64,000 nucleotides of DNA. Origin: Cytobacillus pseudoceanisediminis. Lineage in GTDB: Bacteria > Bacillota > Bacilli > Bacillales > Cytobacillaceae. The position numbers were made by a program, and so were the translations under genes. The stretch is from contig NZ_CP097349.1 in assembly GCF_023516215.1 (NCBI RefSeq), positions 124,001 through 188,000 of the forward strand. The letters are read 5' to 3'. The notes beneath the pieces are model-generated. The model saw only the letters and a list, made by a program, of their open reading frames with translations. It was not told where the DNA came from and did no database searches. The stretch's first letter is position 1; every line of letters begins with the position of its first letter. This document shows, piece by piece, positions 29,935 to 40,259 of the stretch.

Positions 29935-30918
29935 ATGGCTGTAATTTCTTATATCGATGCGGTAACTATGGCAATCCGCGAGGAAATGGAAAGAGATTCA
30001 AAGGTATTTGTTTTAGGTGAAGACGTAGGTAAAAAAGGTGGCGTGTTTAAAGCGACACAAGGACTGTATGATAAATTTGGCGAAGACCGTGTAATTGATA
30101 CTCCGCTTGCTGAATCAGCAATTGCAGGGGTTGGAATCGGTGCAGCGATGTATGGAATGCGCCCGATTGCTGAAATGCAATTTGCCGACTTTATAATGCC
30201 GGCGGTTAACCAGATTATTTCTGAGGCAGCACGCATCCGCTATCGTTCCAACAATGACTGGAGCTGTCCGATCGTTGTTCGTGCACCATATGGCGGCGGT
30301 GTTCATGGAGCACTATACCATTCCCAATCTGTCGAAGCAGTATTTGCGAATCAGCCGGGACTTAAGATTGTTATGCCTTCTACGCCTTATGATGTTAAGG
30401 GATTATTGAAAGCGGCAATCCGTGACGAGGATCCTGTACTGTTCTTTGAGCATAAGCGTGCATATCGCCTGATTAAGGGTGAGGTTCCTGATGATGATTA
30501 TGTGCTGCCAATCGGAAAAGCGGATGTAAAACGCGAGGGTGAAGATATCACTGTGATCACTTATGGCCTATGCGTTCATTTCGCACTGCAGGCTGCTGAA
30601 AGACTTGCCAAAGATGGCATCTCAGCGCATATCCTTGATTTAAGGACGGTATATCCGTTAGATAAAGAAGCAATTATCGAAGCTGCGACAAAAACAGGAA
30701 AAGTGCTTCTTCTTACTGAAGATAATAAAGAAGGCAGCATTATGAGCGAAGTTTCTGCCATTATTGCAGAGAACTGCCTGTTTGAATTGGATGCACCAAT
30801 CAAACGCGTTGCCGGTCCTGACGTGCCAGCAATGCCTTACGCCCCGACTATGGAAAAATACTTTATGGTTAACCCTGATAAAGTAGAAAAAGCAATGCGC
30901 GAATTGGCTGAATTTTAA
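29935..30918 (+). CDS. bkdAB: Branched-chain 2-oxoacid dehydrogenase E1 beta
   Basis: Beta subunit of E1; with BkdAA forms the alpha2beta2 heterotetramer. 327 residues. Contains GEDVGKKGGVFKAT, PLAESAIAGVGIGAAM and the C-terminal transketolase domain with VLLLTEDNKEGS. RBS GGGGAGA, ATG at 29935. A hairpin separates it from bkdB. Confidence 0.96.
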   Translation: MAVISYIDAVTMAIREEMERDSKVFVLGEDVGKKGGVFKATQGLYDKFGEDRVIDTPLAESAIAGVGIGAAMYGMRPIAEMQFADFIMPAVNQIISEAARIRYRSNNDWSCPIVVRAPYGGGVHGALYHSQSVEAVFANQPGLKIVMPSTPYDVKGLLKAAIRDEDPVLFFEHKRAYRLIKGEVPDDDYVLPIGKADVKREGEDITVITYGLCVHFALQAAERLAKDGISAHILDLRTVYPLDKEAIIEAATKTGKVLLLTEDNKEGSIMSEVSAIIAENCLFELDAPIKRVAGPDVPAMPYAPTMEKYFMVNPDKVEKAMRELAEF

Positions 30919-30995
30919 TAAAGGCATTAGTTAATAAAAATGGAAAGAGCAGATGGTGCAGCTTTCCGGCTGGAATTCATACCGGATCAGCTGTA

Positions 30996-31028
30996 CTAGC
31001 TGCATGACCCGCAAATGCGGGCAGCTAG
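30996..31028 (+). other. Hairpin between bkdAB and bkdB
   Basis: CTAGCTG (30996-31002) pairs with CAGCTAG (31022-31028), and after a small bulge CCCGC pairs with GCGGG around loop AAAT. No T-run follows, so not a simple terminator. It ends 3 bases before the bkdB ribosome site AAGGAGG and could stabilise the E2 message or tune its translation. Confidence 0.6.
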
Positions 31029-31042
31029 AAGGAGGTTACCCA

Positions 31043-32362
31043 ATGGCTATTGAGCAAATTAAAATGCCCCAGCTTGGGGAAAGTGTTACTGAAGGGACAA
31101 TCAGCAAATGGCTGGTTTCCGTTGGAGATAAAGTAAATAAATATGATCCGCTTGCTGAAGTAATGACTGATAAAGTAAATGCTGAGGTCCCATCCTCTTT
31201 CTCTGGTGTAATCAAAGAGTTGGTTGCAGAAGAGGGAGAAACTTATGAAGTTGGCCAGGTTATTCTGACAATTGAAACTGAAGGCGGCGGAGAAGCAGCT
31301 CAGGAAGCCCCATCAGAATCTAAAGCAGAGGACAAAGCTGAAGCTGCACCTTCAGGTGTGGCGCCTTCTGCACCAGCGGCACCTATTTCGGCAGATGCTC
31401 CAAAAGGAGTCCGCTATTCACCTGCCGTCTTAAAGCTTTCTCAAGAGCATGGCATTGACTTAAACCAGGTGACAGGTACAGGCGGAGGCGGACGCATTAC
31501 GCGTAAAGACCTTATGAAAATCATTGAGTCCGGAGATATTCCTACAGCGGCAGCTGCTGCATCAGCACCAGCACCGGAAAAGACAGAGGCACCGGCTCCA
31601 GCACCTTCCCAGCCTGCACAGAAACAGGCAGCGCCAGCACCTAATGTTCCAGTAATGCCGGGTGATGTTGAAATCCCTGTTACTGGAGTGCGTAAAGCGA
31701 TTGCAGCCAATATGCTTCGCAGCAAACATGAAGCACCACATGCCTGGACAATGATGGAAGTAGATGTTACAAATCTTGTTGAATACCGTAACAGCATTAA
31801 AGGTGAGTTTAAGCAAAAAGAGGGCTTCAACCTTACGTTCTTTGCTTTCTTCGTGAAAGCTGTTGCGCAGGCCCTTAAAGAATTCCCGCAGATTAATTCT
31901 ATGTGGGCAGGTGATAAGATTATCCAGAAGAAGGATATCAACATCTCCATTGCAGTTGCAACAGATGACGCGTTATTCGTTCCGGTCATCAAAGCAGCTG
32001 ATGAAAGAACGATTAAGGGTATTGCCCGTGAAATCAATGATCTTGCCTTAAAAGTACGTACAGGTAAATTGACTTCCGCTGAAATGCAGGGTGGAACTTT
32101 CACTGTAAATAATACCGGTTCATTCGGGTCTGTCCAGTCAATGGGCATTATCAATTATCCTCAGGCTGCAATTCTTCAGGTTGAATCCATTGTGAAGCGT
32201 CCTGTAGTAATGAACAATGGCATGATTGCTGTCCGTGATATGGTTAACCTTTGTATGTCACTCGATCACCGTGTATTAGACGGCCTGGTTTGCGGCCGCT
32301 TCCTGCAGCGTGTGAAGGAAATTCTGGAGAACACTTCTAAAGAAAATACAACTATTTATTAG
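31043..32362 (+). CDS. bkdB: Branched-chain 2-oxoacid dehydrogenase E2, lipoamide acyltransferase
   Basis: Core of the complex; moves the acyl group from lipoyl to CoA. 439 residues: lipoyl domain (about 1-78) with Lys44 in MTDKVNAEV as lipoyl site, Ala/Pro linker, peripheral subunit-binding domain (about 118-152, YSPAVLKLSQEHGIDL), second Ala/Pro/Gln linker, and the catalytic domain ending with DHRVLDG. Start ATG at 31043 after GGAGGTTACCCA; the reading from 30953 crosses the hairpin. Last gene of the operon. Confidence 0.96.
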   Translation: MAIEQIKMPQLGESVTEGTISKWLVSVGDKVNKYDPLAEVMTDKVNAEVPSSFSGVIKELVAEEGETYEVGQVILTIETEGGGEAAQEAPSESKAEDKAEAAPSGVAPSAPAAPISADAPKGVRYSPAVLKLSQEHGIDLNQVTGTGGGGRITRKDLMKIIESGDIPTAAAAASAPAPEKTEAPAPAPSQPAQKQAAPAPNVPVMPGDVEIPVTGVRKAIAANMLRSKHEAPHAWTMMEVDVTNLVEYRNSIKGEFKQKEGFNLTFFAFFVKAVAQALKEFPQINSMWAGDKIIQKKDINISIAVATDDALFVPVIKAADERTIKGIAREINDLALKVRTGKLTSAEMQGGTFTVNNTGSFGSVQSMGIINYPQAAILQVESIVKRPVVMNNGMIAVRDMVNLCMSLDHRVLDGLVCGRFLQRVKEILENTSKENTTIY

Positions 32363-32374
32363 TAATTAAAATTG

Positions 32375-32405
32375 CCGCTGTCCTGCTTTGGGACAGCGGT
32401 TTCTT
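32375..32405 (+). terminator. Terminator of the bkd operon
   Basis: CCGCTGTCC pairs with GGGACAGCGG, followed by TTTCTTATT. Separates bkdB from mutA. Confidence 0.8.
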
Positions 32406-32480
32406 ATTGTTCATTGCTTGTTTCTCTTTTGTATACTAAAATAGGTATATGGAGAATTTAGAATTTTATTATAATTTTCT

Positions 32481-32520
32481 TGCGGCATTGTTTCTTATAA
32501 GAAACGGGTCCGCTGCCGCA
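32481..32520 (+). promoter_or_regulatory. Two-tier inverted repeat before mutA
   Basis: Outer arms TGCGGC and GCCGCA enclose a perfect 16-base palindrome GTTTCTTATAAGAAAC (32490-32505). The right outer arm overlaps an ATG that opens the mutA frame. A possible -10 box TATACT lies near 32430-32436. The palindrome could be an operator or an mRNA hairpin; I do not recognise it. Confidence 0.5.
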
Positions 32521-32561
32521 TGAGGGGAGGGAACGCTGTCAGCTACAAGGACAGCAAATTT

Positions 32562-34424
32562 ATGTCATTAAAGAAAATGATTGAAGAAAAATTCCCGCAG
32601 CAGACAAATGAAGATTGGGAACAAAGTGCGGAAAGAACTCTTAAAGGGAAATCCTTAGAAACATTATCACGAAATACATATGAAAACATAAAATTGAAAC
32701 CGCTTTATTCCAGAGAAGACCTGGAAACAGGTGCATTATCACAGTATCCGGGCTTAGAAGATTTTAGAAGAGGTTCCTATGCAGCCGGATACCTGTCTGA
32801 AGAATGGAAGGTTGCACAGAAAATTAGTGCTTCCTCTTCCGAAGAGCTGTCAGATAAACTTCTTGCTGCCATCAAGACAGGGCAGACAGCTCTTGCGTTT
32901 GAGCCTGAACAGTTAAAAAATCCAGAGAAGATAAGCCTGTCTGTAGGCGAACTTTATGAAAGGTACCCTTTCAGTGTGGATGCCGGACGAAATCAGCATG
33001 TATTAATAGCAGGACTTGGAAAAGTAAAAGAAAGAGAAAAAGTCTCCGGATATGTTGCCGCAGATCCACTTGCTATTGCTGCTGCCGATACATTGAACGA
33101 CCGCTCAATCGATGAACTATACGAAGCTTTGAATAAAACGATGAGTAATGCAGAAGAAAATCTGCCAAGCCTGAAAACAATCATGGTGAATTCAGCGGTT
33201 TATCATAATAGCGGTGCAAATGCCGTCCAGGAACTTGCATTTTCTCTTGCAGCAGGAGTAAATCACCTGCAATATCTTCTTGATAAAGGCAAAGGCCTTG
33301 AACAAATATTATCTAAAATGGTCTTTAAGTTTGCTGTTGGCTCAAACTTTTTTATGGAAATTGCCAAGCTGCGTGCTGCAAGAGTATTATGGGGCAAAGT
33401 GGCGGAAGCATTCGGAGCTGGGGGTGACAGTAAAAAAATGGTCATTTCAGCAGAGACGTCCTTCTTTACAAAGTCTGCCTATGATTCCTATGTAAATATG
33501 CTGAGAGCGGGGAATGAAGCGTTCGCAGCAGTATTGGGAGGAATACAATACCTTCATGTCAGTCCATATAATGATCTGGAAAGAGCCAAATCTCCTTTTT
33601 CAGAACGGATTGCCCGCAATACTCAGTTGATTTTAAGGGAAGAGGCGCATTTACTAAAGGTCTCTGATCCAGCAGGCGGCTCCTGGTATATTGAGCATCT
33701 GACAAATGAACTGATTTCCAAATCATGGGGACTTTTCCTTGAGATAGAAGAGCTGGGAGGAATGAAGGATGCCCTTCAAACAGGATGGGTTCATGATCAG
33801 ATTACCCAAATTCTTGAAAAGAAGAAGAAAGATGTTCATACAAGAAAACAAAGTATCATCGGAACGAATATATATGCAAATCTTGATGAAAAGCCGCTTC
33901 AGACAGAATTGGAAACCGTCCAGAACAGCAGGAGTGATCTCAAGATTATCCAGCAGGTTCGTCTTTCTGAGTCCTTCGAGGGTTTGCGGAATTTATCTGA
34001 AAGATTAAAAGGAAAGGGCATTCGTCCAGAAGCAGGTCTTATCTGTCTGGGAGCATTGAAAGACCATAAGGCGCGTGCTGATTTTATTTCAGGCTTCCTG
34101 GCTCCTGGCGGGGTTGAGGCAGTTAAAAGCGGTTCGGTATATAATCCTGAAGATGCTGAAGCATTTATTCAAAAAACAAATTGCAGGCATTATTTTATTT
34201 GCGGATCAAATGAACTATACGATAGCATAGCTGTACCTTTAATTAAACAATTGAAAGAAACTTTCCCGTCAGCTGAAATCTATTTAGCCGGCCTTCCCGA
34301 AGAGAGGAAAAAGGATGAATATCAGAACGCTGGCATCGGCGGATACATTCATGTAAAAAGCGATTGCTATGAAACTCTCTTAAATATGCTGAACGAGATG
34401 GAGGCGGCAAGCAATGGCCAATAA
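32562..34424 (+). CDS. mutA: Methylmalonyl-CoA mutase small subunit
   Basis: Structural, non-cobalamin-binding subunit of the heterodimeric mutase. 620 residues from the ATG at 32562 (AAGGA 10 bases upstream, N-terminus [13 protein letters not shown] like relatives). The frame is open back to an ATG at 32520 beside AGGGGAGGG, but that codon lies within a hairpin, so the exact start is unsure. A TIM-barrel part (about 50-470) resembles MutB; the C-terminal part lacks the DxHxxG cobalamin motif, as expected for this subunit. Overlaps mutB by 11 bases. Confidence 0.92.
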   Translation: MSLKKMIEEKFPQQTNEDWEQSAERTLKGKSLETLSRNTYENIKLKPLYSREDLETGALSQYPGLEDFRRGSYAAGYLSEEWKVAQKISASSSEELSDKLLAAIKTGQTALAFEPEQLKNPEKISLSVGELYERYPFSVDAGRNQHVLIAGLGKVKEREKVSGYVAADPLAIAAADTLNDRSIDELYEALNKTMSNAEENLPSLKTIMVNSAVYHNSGANAVQELAFSLAAGVNHLQYLLDKGKGLEQILSKMVFKFAVGSNFFMEIAKLRAARVLWGKVAEAFGAGGDSKKMVISAETSFFTKSAYDSYVNMLRAGNEAFAAVLGGIQYLHVSPYNDLERAKSPFSERIARNTQLILREEAHLLKVSDPAGGSWYIEHLTNELISKSWGLFLEIEELGGMKDALQTGWVHDQITQILEKKKKDVHTRKQSIIGTNIYANLDEKPLQTELETVQNSRSDLKIIQQVRLSESFEGLRNLSERLKGKGIRPEAGLICLGALKDHKARADFISGFLAPGGVEAVKSGSVYNPEDAEAFIQKTNCRHYFICGSNELYDSIAVPLIKQLKETFPSAEIYLAGLPEERKKDEYQNAGIGGYIHVKSDCYETLLNMLNEMEAASNGQ

Positions 34425-36606
34425 ACCTGATTTTAAAAGCCTGGATATTCTTGAAGTAAAACAATCAGCCAAAGATGACTGGAAAAGAAAAGCAGAGGAA
34501 GAAATCGATTCATCCATTGATCAACTTCTCTTTGAAACAAATGAGCAAATAAATGTAAAGCCTCTGTACACAAATGAAGATCTTAGAGACATGGAGCACC
34601 TAAACGATAAGCCTGGACTGCCCCCTTATACAAGAGGGCCATATTCAACCATGTATGTGAACAGGCCATGGACTGTCCGGCAGTATGCCGGTTTTTCTAC
34701 TGCAGAGGAAAGTAATGCCTTTTACCGGCGCAACCTTGCAATGGGTCAAAAAGGCTTATCAGTCGCTTTCGATCTGGCTACTCATAGAGGCTATGATTCA
34801 GATCATCCAAGAGTCGAGGGAGATGTCGGGAAAGCTGGCGTAGCCATTGATTCCATCCTGGATATGAAGATGCTGTTTGATGGGATACCTTTAGATCAAA
34901 TGTCTGTATCCATGACGATGAATGGAGCGGTATTGCCTGTCATGGCTTTTTATATTGTTACAGCGGAAGAGCAGGGAGTAATCCAGGAGAAACTTTCTGG
35001 AACGATCCAGAATGATATCCTAAAAGAATATATGGTGCGCAACACATATATATATCCTCCGGAAATGTCCATGAAGATCATTGCCGATATTTTTGAATAT
35101 ACTTCAAAATACATGCCTAAGTTCAATAGCATCAGTATTTCTGGCTATCATATGCAGGAAGCGGGGGCTCCTGCTGATATTGAACTTGCCTATACGCTGG
35201 CTGATGGTCTCGAATATGTAAGAACCGGCCTTAAAGCTGGAATCGATATCGACTCCTTTGCGCCAAGGCTCTCGTTTTTCTGGGCAATCGGCATGAATTA
35301 CTTCATGGAAGTGGCAAAAATGCGCGCAGCCCGCTTCATTTGGGCAAAAATGATGAAGACCTTCGAGCCGGATAATCCCAAATCAATGGCGCTTAGAACG
35401 CATTCGCAAACTTCCGGCTGGAGCTTAACAGAGCAGGATCCGTTTAATAATGTAACAAGGACTCTCATTGAGGCGCATGCAGCTTCAATGGGCCATACAC
35501 AATCCCTTCATACTAATGCGCTGGATGAAGCCATTGCATTGCCGACAGACTTTTCTGCCCGTATAGCCAGAAATACGCAGCTGTACCTTCAGGAAGAGAC
35601 AGGGATCACGAATGTAATTGATCCATGGGGCGGCTCTTATTATGTTGAAGCTTTAACAGATCAGTTAATTAAGCGAGCCTGGGAGCATATTAAAGAAATC
35701 GAAAATCTTGGCGGAATGGCCAAAGCGATTGAGACAGGCTTGCCAAAAATGAGAATCGAAGAAGCGGCAGCCAGAAGGCAGGCACAAATTGATTCCGGAA
35801 AAGAAACCATTATTGGTGTGAATAAATACCGGCTGGAAAAAGAAGAGCCGATTGATATTCTTGACATTGACAACACGGCTGTCCGATTAAAGCAAATCGA
35901 GAAGCTGGAGCAGCTAAAGGCTTCCCGCGACAATGAGAAAGTTGCTGAAGCTTTGGCGGCTATTACAAAAGCTGCAGATACAGGGGAAGGCAATCTTCTT
36001 GAGCTAGCAGTAAATGCAGCCAGGGTTCGAGCCACTCTCGGGGAAATTTCTGAAGCGATTGAAAAAGTTGCCAACCGCCATAAAGCAATTATCCGTTCTA
36101 TCAGCGGCGTGTACAGTTCTGCTTTTTCCAACGAAGAAGAAATTGCAGAAGTAAAGCAGATGACAGATGAATTTCTTGAAAATGAGGGAAGGAGACCGCG
36201 GATTCTGATTGCCAAGATGGGGCAGGATGGACATGACAGGGGAGCAAAAGTGATTTCAACAGCCTTTGCCGATCTCGGTTTTGATGTGGATATCGGCCCT
36301 CTTTTCCAGACACCGGAAGAAACAGCCATGCAGGCTGTAGAAAATGACGTTCATGTCATTGGGATCAGCTCACTTGCTGCCGGTCATAAGACTCTTCTGC
36401 CGCAGCTCGTTGCTGAACTGAAAAAATTGGATAGGGGAGATATTATTGTCGTAATTGGCGGGGTTATCCCTGCGCAGGATTATCAGTATTTATATGAGCA
36501 TGGAGCATCTGCCATTTTTGGACCGGGCACAGTCATTCCAGTGGCAGCCCAAAAAGTCATCAGGGAGATCTACAGCCGTCTCGGGTATGAGGAAGTGACC
36601 CAGTAA
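34414..36606 (+). CDS. mutB: Methylmalonyl-CoA mutase large subunit
   Basis: Adenosylcobalamin enzyme that converts (R)-methylmalonyl-CoA to succinyl-CoA. 730 residues. N-terminal substrate barrel with [20 protein letters not shown] and the [12 protein letters not shown] stretch; C-terminal cobalamin domain with GQDGHDRG, where His607 is the lower ligand, and the GGVIPAQDY region. ATG at 34414, ribosome site GGAGG inside mutA, so the two subunits are probably translated together. Followed immediately by meaB. Confidence 0.97.
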   Translation: MANKPDFKSLDILEVKQSAKDDWKRKAEEEIDSSIDQLLFETNEQINVKPLYTNEDLRDMEHLNDKPGLPPYTRGPYSTMYVNRPWTVRQYAGFSTAEESNAFYRRNLAMGQKGLSVAFDLATHRGYDSDHPRVEGDVGKAGVAIDSILDMKMLFDGIPLDQMSVSMTMNGAVLPVMAFYIVTAEEQGVIQEKLSGTIQNDILKEYMVRNTYIYPPEMSMKIIADIFEYTSKYMPKFNSISISGYHMQEAGAPADIELAYTLADGLEYVRTGLKAGIDIDSFAPRLSFFWAIGMNYFMEVAKMRAARFIWAKMMKTFEPDNPKSMALRTHSQTSGWSLTEQDPFNNVTRTLIEAHAASMGHTQSLHTNALDEAIALPTDFSARIARNTQLYLQEETGITNVIDPWGGSYYVEALTDQLIKRAWEHIKEIENLGGMAKAIETGLPKMRIEEAAARRQAQIDSGKETIIGVNKYRLEKEEPIDILDIDNTAVRLKQIEKLEQLKASRDNEKVAEALAAITKAADTGEGNLLELAVNAARVRATLGEISEAIEKVANRHKAIIRSISGVYSSAFSNEEEIAEVKQMTDEFLENEGRRPRILIAKMGQDGHDRGAKVISTAFADLGFDVDIGPLFQTPEETAMQAVENDVHVIGISSLAAGHKTLLPQLVAELKKLDRGDIIVVIGGVIPAQDYQYLYEHGASAIFGPGTVIPVAAQKVIREIYSRLGYEEVTQ

Positions 36607-37720
36607 ATGACTGAGGATAAGAAACCGGAATGGTTTGATGAAGAAAAGGCAGATAATTTTACAAGCATTGTGCGCGGTGGTGTGGATACAGGCGAGCCGG
36701 AGCTGAAATTTGAGAAAAAAGGCAGGTTTCAAAAAATCTGCCTCCCTCCCTGATCTAAACGTTCTTGAAGAAGGCATTTTGAATGGCAGCAGAGGTCTGC
36801 TTGCCAGAGCGATCACTCTGATTGAAAGTAACGCTGAACATCATTTTCTCCATGCACAGGAAATCCTGCACAAACTTTTGCCCCATTCAGGACAATCGCT
36901 TAGGATTGGGATAACAGGAGTGCCGGGAGCAGGAAAGAGCACGTTCATTGAATCTTTTGGGACATACTTATGTGATTTAGGGTTAAAAGTAGCGGTGCTT
37001 GCGGTCGATCCGAGCTCCAGCTTGAGCGGCGGCAGCATCCTTGGCGATAAAACAAGGATGGAGCAGCTTTCCAGAAATCCCCGGGCATTCATAAGACCTT
37101 CACCTTCTGCAGGAAAATTGGGTGGAGTTCACCGGAAAACGAGAGAGACCATGCTGCTGTGTGAAGCGGCAGGCTTTGATGTTATTCTGGTAGAAACAGT
37201 TGGTGTGGGACAAAGTGAAGTCATTGTCAGGGACATGGTGGACTTTTTTATGCTATTAACGCTGACAGGGGCTGGCGATGAATTGCAGGGAATGAAAAAA
37301 GGCATTATGGAACTGGCTGATGCGGTAATTGTCAACAAAGCCGATGGAAGCAACAAAAAATTAGCGGAGAAAACAAAAGCAGAGTATAACCGTATACTTC
37401 ACTTTCTCCAGCCTGCTACAAAGGGATGGCAAACCAGAGCCTACACCTGCTCTTCTGTTTTGAAAGAGGGCATCCCTGAGATATGGAAAGTGATCAAAAC
37501 GTTCGAAGATACTGCAAAATCTTCAGGTGTATTTGAGGAAAGAAGAAGACTCCAGACAAAACAATGGATCCATTCCATGATCCTGGATCAGCTTCAATTC
37601 AGCTTTTTTTATCATCCTGCCATTAAGCCGCTCCTTCCGAAAATCGAAAATGAGGTTATCTCAGGAAACAGGACGGTTACATCTGCAGTGGAAGAATTGT
37701 TTAATGTCTATTCGAAATGA
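36607..37720 (+). CDS. meaB: MeaB/ArgK-type GTPase, methylmalonyl-CoA mutase chaperone, one frame break
   Basis: G3E-family GTPase that protects and reloads methylmalonyl-CoA mutase with cobalamin. The ATG at 36607 directly follows mutB and starts MTEDKKPEWFDEEKADNF. A six-A run at 36715-36720 seems one base too long; removing it joins this to the main body, 370 residues in all. Walker A GVPGAGKST, VDPSSSLSGGSILGDKTRM, ETVGVGQSE and NKAD are all visible. Without the repair only a 336-residue protein from a TTG at 36710 would remain. Confidence 0.93.
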
Positions 37721-37747
37721 AGCTGTCCTTCAACAGGGCAGCTTTTC
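37721..37747 (+). terminator. Terminator of mutA-mutB-meaB
   Basis: AGCTGTCC pairs with GGGCAGCT and is followed by TTT. A second hairpin CAGTGCC/GGGCACTG at about 37759-37779 follows without a T-run. Confidence 0.65.
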
Positions 37748-37949
37748 CTGAAAAAATGGCCAGTGCCTTGTGGGCACTGGCGAATCTAGGGAGTTTAGGG
37801 GTATGGATCTAGCTGTAGTTTTATCTTTCCCCCATAACCCAGATGCTAAACTTTTTTATTCAAAAAAATGACTTGATTGTAAATTTTGTTCTTGTATTGG
37901 TATTATGTATATAGTGAAAAAGATTAATCAGCATAAGGAGCGATGATCT

Positions 37950-38387
37950 ATGAATATGGATTTCAATTTATTTATGAATGATGTTGTAAGGCAGGCACGC
38001 CAGGAAATCGTGCATGCCGGCTATACAGAATTAACTACACCGGAGGAAGTGGATGAAGCCCTTAATAAAAAAGGCACCACACTTGTAATGGTGAACTCAG
38101 TCTGCGGATGTGCAGGCGGAATTGCCCGCCCTGCGGCCATGCATTCCCTGCATTATGATAAGCGCCCTGACCATTTGGTGACTGTATTTGCCGGCCAGGA
38201 CAAAGAAGCAACCGAAAAAGCAAGATCTTATTTTACCGGCTATCCGCCATCATCACCATCTTTTGCTCTTCTTAAAGACGGAGAATTATGCACGATGATC
38301 GAGCGCCATGAAATTGAAGGCCATGAGCCAATGGCTGTTGTTCAAAAACTGCAGGATACCTTTGAGAAATATTGCGAAGAGCTTTAA
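37950..38387 (+). CDS. brxB: Bacilliredoxin BrxB (YqiW)
   Basis: Thiol-disulfide protein that removes bacillithiol from proteins. 145 residues, BrxA/BrxB (DUF1094) family, active-site CGC motif at residues 52-54 in NSVCGCAGG. Start ATG at 37950 with AAGGAGCG upstream. Located between the mutase genes and artPQR, the same neighbourhood as yqiW in B. subtilis. Confidence 0.93.
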   Translation: MNMDFNLFMNDVVRQARQEIVHAGYTELTTPEEVDEALNKKGTTLVMVNSVCGCAGGIARPAAMHSLHYDKRPDHLVTVFAGQDKEATEKARSYFTGYPPSSPSFALLKDGELCTMIERHEIEGHEPMAVVQKLQDTFEKYCEEL

Positions 38388-38389
38388 AC

Positions 38390-38518
38390 AGGAAAAGCGG
38401 AAGCGCCTTGCTCGCGAAGGAACGCCACTTCCTCCCAAAAGCTGCCGCTTTCGGTCGTGCGATGTAAAGCTGTCGAAGTATTCCTTTTGGAACTAGATAG
38501 TTTTCGACGTTCAAAGTT
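38390..38518 (-). repeat. Intergenic structured repeat, copy 5 (reverse)
   Basis: Read on the minus strand it contains CTATCTAGTTCC, ATACTTCGACAGCTTTACATC, CGCACGACCGAAAGCGGC, AGCTTTTGGGAGGAAGTGGC and the end GCAAGGCGCTTCCGCTTTTC. The GCTTTTC end touches the brxB stop codon, so it opposes brxB. It makes up most of the left half of the 324-base brxB-artP gap. Confidence 0.7.
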
Positions 38519-38538
38519 TTCTTTTTTATTTCACCAGG

Positions 38539-38568
38539 AAAAGTCCCGAATTACGGGACTTTTTTTAT
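38539..38568 (+). terminator. Terminator between brxB and artP
   Basis: AAAGTCCCG pairs with CGGGACTTT around AATTA, followed by more T. With A-rich left arm it could work on both strands. Confidence 0.8.
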
Positions 38569-38618
38569 GTCCATTTATCTGAATAATTAAACTTCTAATA
38601 AATATTTAAAAATCTTAT

Positions 38619-38668
38619 TGCATAAATATAAAAATCTGTTAAAATTCATTTTAGTGAATATTTATTAA
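38619..38668 (+). promoter_or_regulatory. ARG-box-like sites before artP
   Basis: TGAATATTTATTAA at 38655-38668 matches 13 of 14 positions of an ArgR half-site pair (TGAATWWWWATTCA). A weaker TGCATAAATATAAAAA begins at 38619. The region is very AT-rich, so chance matches are possible. ArgR is encoded at 15846 in this window and artPQR homologues take up arginine. Confidence 0.4.
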
Positions 38669-38711
38669 TAGTTATGCAGAGATTATTCATATTTTATAGG
38701 GGGAAACTAAA

Positions 38712-39502
38712 ATGAAAAAAGTCATCATGTTTGCTTTAAGCATACTTTTAGTTGGCGTATTAGCTGCATGCGGCACAAGTGAAGAAGCCAGCACTGGAAG
38801 CGGCTCAGGGGAAAACTCAGATAAAAAAGTATTAACTATGGGTACATCAGCTGATTATCCGCCATTTGAATATGTAGATTCCGCAAAAGGGGAAGAAATC
38901 ATCGGTTTTGATGTGGATTTGGCCAAAGCGATCGCTGAAAAATTGGGTTATGAGATACAAGTGAAGGATATGGACTTTAACGGACTGATTCCTGCATTGG
39001 AAACTAACCAGGTCGATTTTGTTCTTTCGGGGATGACACCTACTGAAGAGCGCAAGCAAAACGTTGATTTCAGTGATGTATATTATACAGCGAGTCATAT
39101 GATCGTTTCGAAAAAGGAAGCGGAATTGAGTCATTGGAAGATTTGAACGGCAAAACTTTAGGTGTGCAGCTTGCCTCTATTCAGGCTGATAAAGCAGAAG
39201 AAATTGGTGAGACAGTTGATATGAAAGTAGAAAACCGCAACCGCATCCCTGAATTGATTCAGGAAATTATGGCAGACCGTTTTGATGCTGCCATGATTGA
39301 AGATATTGTTGCAAAAGGATACTTTGAAAAAAATGAAGATCTTGCCGGTTTTACGATCGAAGAAGCTGAAGCGGAGGCAGGTTCTGCCATGGCTTTTCCA
39401 AAAGGCAGCGAATTAACTGAGAAATTTAATGCAGAGCTTGTGAAGATGAAAGAAAACGGTGAATTGGAAGACCTGATCGTAAAATGGTTTGATAACAAAT
39501 AA
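38712..39502 (+). CDS. artP: Amino-acid ABC transporter substrate-binding lipoprotein, one frame break
   Basis: Family 3 solute-binding protein, B. subtilis ArtP/YqiX type (arginine). Lipoprotein signal with lipobox LAAC, Cys20 the lipidated residue. Binding-domain motifs TMGTSADYPPFEYVD and GFDVDLAKAIAEKLGYE. A lost G near 39122-39123 breaks the frame; with it the sequence reads EAGIESLEDLNGKTLGVQLAS, total 263 residues. ATG at 38712 after ATAGGGGG. First gene of artPQR. Confidence 0.93.
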
Positions 39503-39599
39503 TTCCGCTGGGAATTGGCGTCCAAGGCATATTTTCCTTTGGACGCTTTATTCTTCTTGGAAACTAGTAAACTATTTATAGAGAGAGGATGGAAAGATA

Positions 39600-40259
39600 G
39601 TGAATCTGGATTTTCAGCAGTTCGTTCCCTCCCTTCCATATATACTTAAAGGCATTGGCGTTACGCTACAAATAGTTTCTATGGCAGGCATATTGGGTTT
39701 TGTATTAGGCATTATTCTATCATTCTTTAAAATCAGCAGATTTAAAATTCTTGGGTGGATAGCAGATGCCTATACCTCCGTTTTTAGAGGAACACCTCTT
39801 GTTCTTCAGCTGATGCTCATTTATTATGGATCGCCCCAGCTGATCGGGTATAAAATTGATCCGTCAACAGCTGCCGTCCTGTCATTTGGACTAAACTCAG
39901 CTGCCTATATTTCGGAGATTATCCGGGCAGGCATCCTGGCTGTTGATAAGGGCCAAAGTGAAGCGGCCATGGCTTTAGGTGTCCCATATAGGCCGGCCAT
40001 GATGGATATTATTCTCCCGCAGGCGATGAAAAACATTTTGCCTGCTTTGATGAACGAGTTTATTACCCTTACAAAAGAATCTGCAATCGTAACAGTTATT
40101 GGGGTAACAGACGTGATGCGCCGGGCTTACATCGTGGGAGGCGAAAAGTTTTCCTACTTTGAACCAATACTGATTGCCGGGCTTATCTATTACATTATGG
40201 TAATGATCCTGACTGTGCTTGGAAAAGGGATTGAAAGGAGAATGAGACGCAGTGATTAA
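39600..40259 (+). CDS. artQ: Amino-acid ABC transporter permease
   Basis: His/Glu/Gln/Arg-type permease, 219 residues, five or so membrane helices and the EAA loop ([21 protein letters not shown]). Residues [20 protein letters not shown] are the typical family stretch. GTG start at 39600 with GGATGGAAAG upstream. Overlaps artR by 8 bases, so translation is likely coupled. Confidence 0.94.
   Translation: MNLDFQQFVPSLPYILKGIGVTLQIVSMAGILGFVLGIILSFFKISRFKILGWIADAYTSVFRGTPLVLQLMLIYYGSPQLIGYKIDPSTAAVLSFGLNSAAYISEIIRAGILAVDKGQSEAAMALGVPYRPAMMDIILPQAMKNILPALMNEFITLTKESAIVTVIGVTDVMRRAYIVGGEKFSYFEPILIAGLIYYIMVMILTVLGKGIERRMRRSD

Noticed and set aside
31441..32154. A 237-codon minus-strand reading frame opposite bkdB
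   Set aside because: It mirrors the Ala/Pro-rich linker and catalytic domain of bkdB, has no ribosome site and matches no family I know.
32408..32480. A complete sigma-A promoter for mutA
   Set aside because: A TATACT box is visible but no -35 lies at proper spacing, so only the -10 is mentioned in the hairpin entry.
35661..36329. A 222-codon minus-strand reading frame opposite mutB
   Set aside because: Serine-rich translation typical of antisense reading; mutB on the plus strand is fully conserved here.
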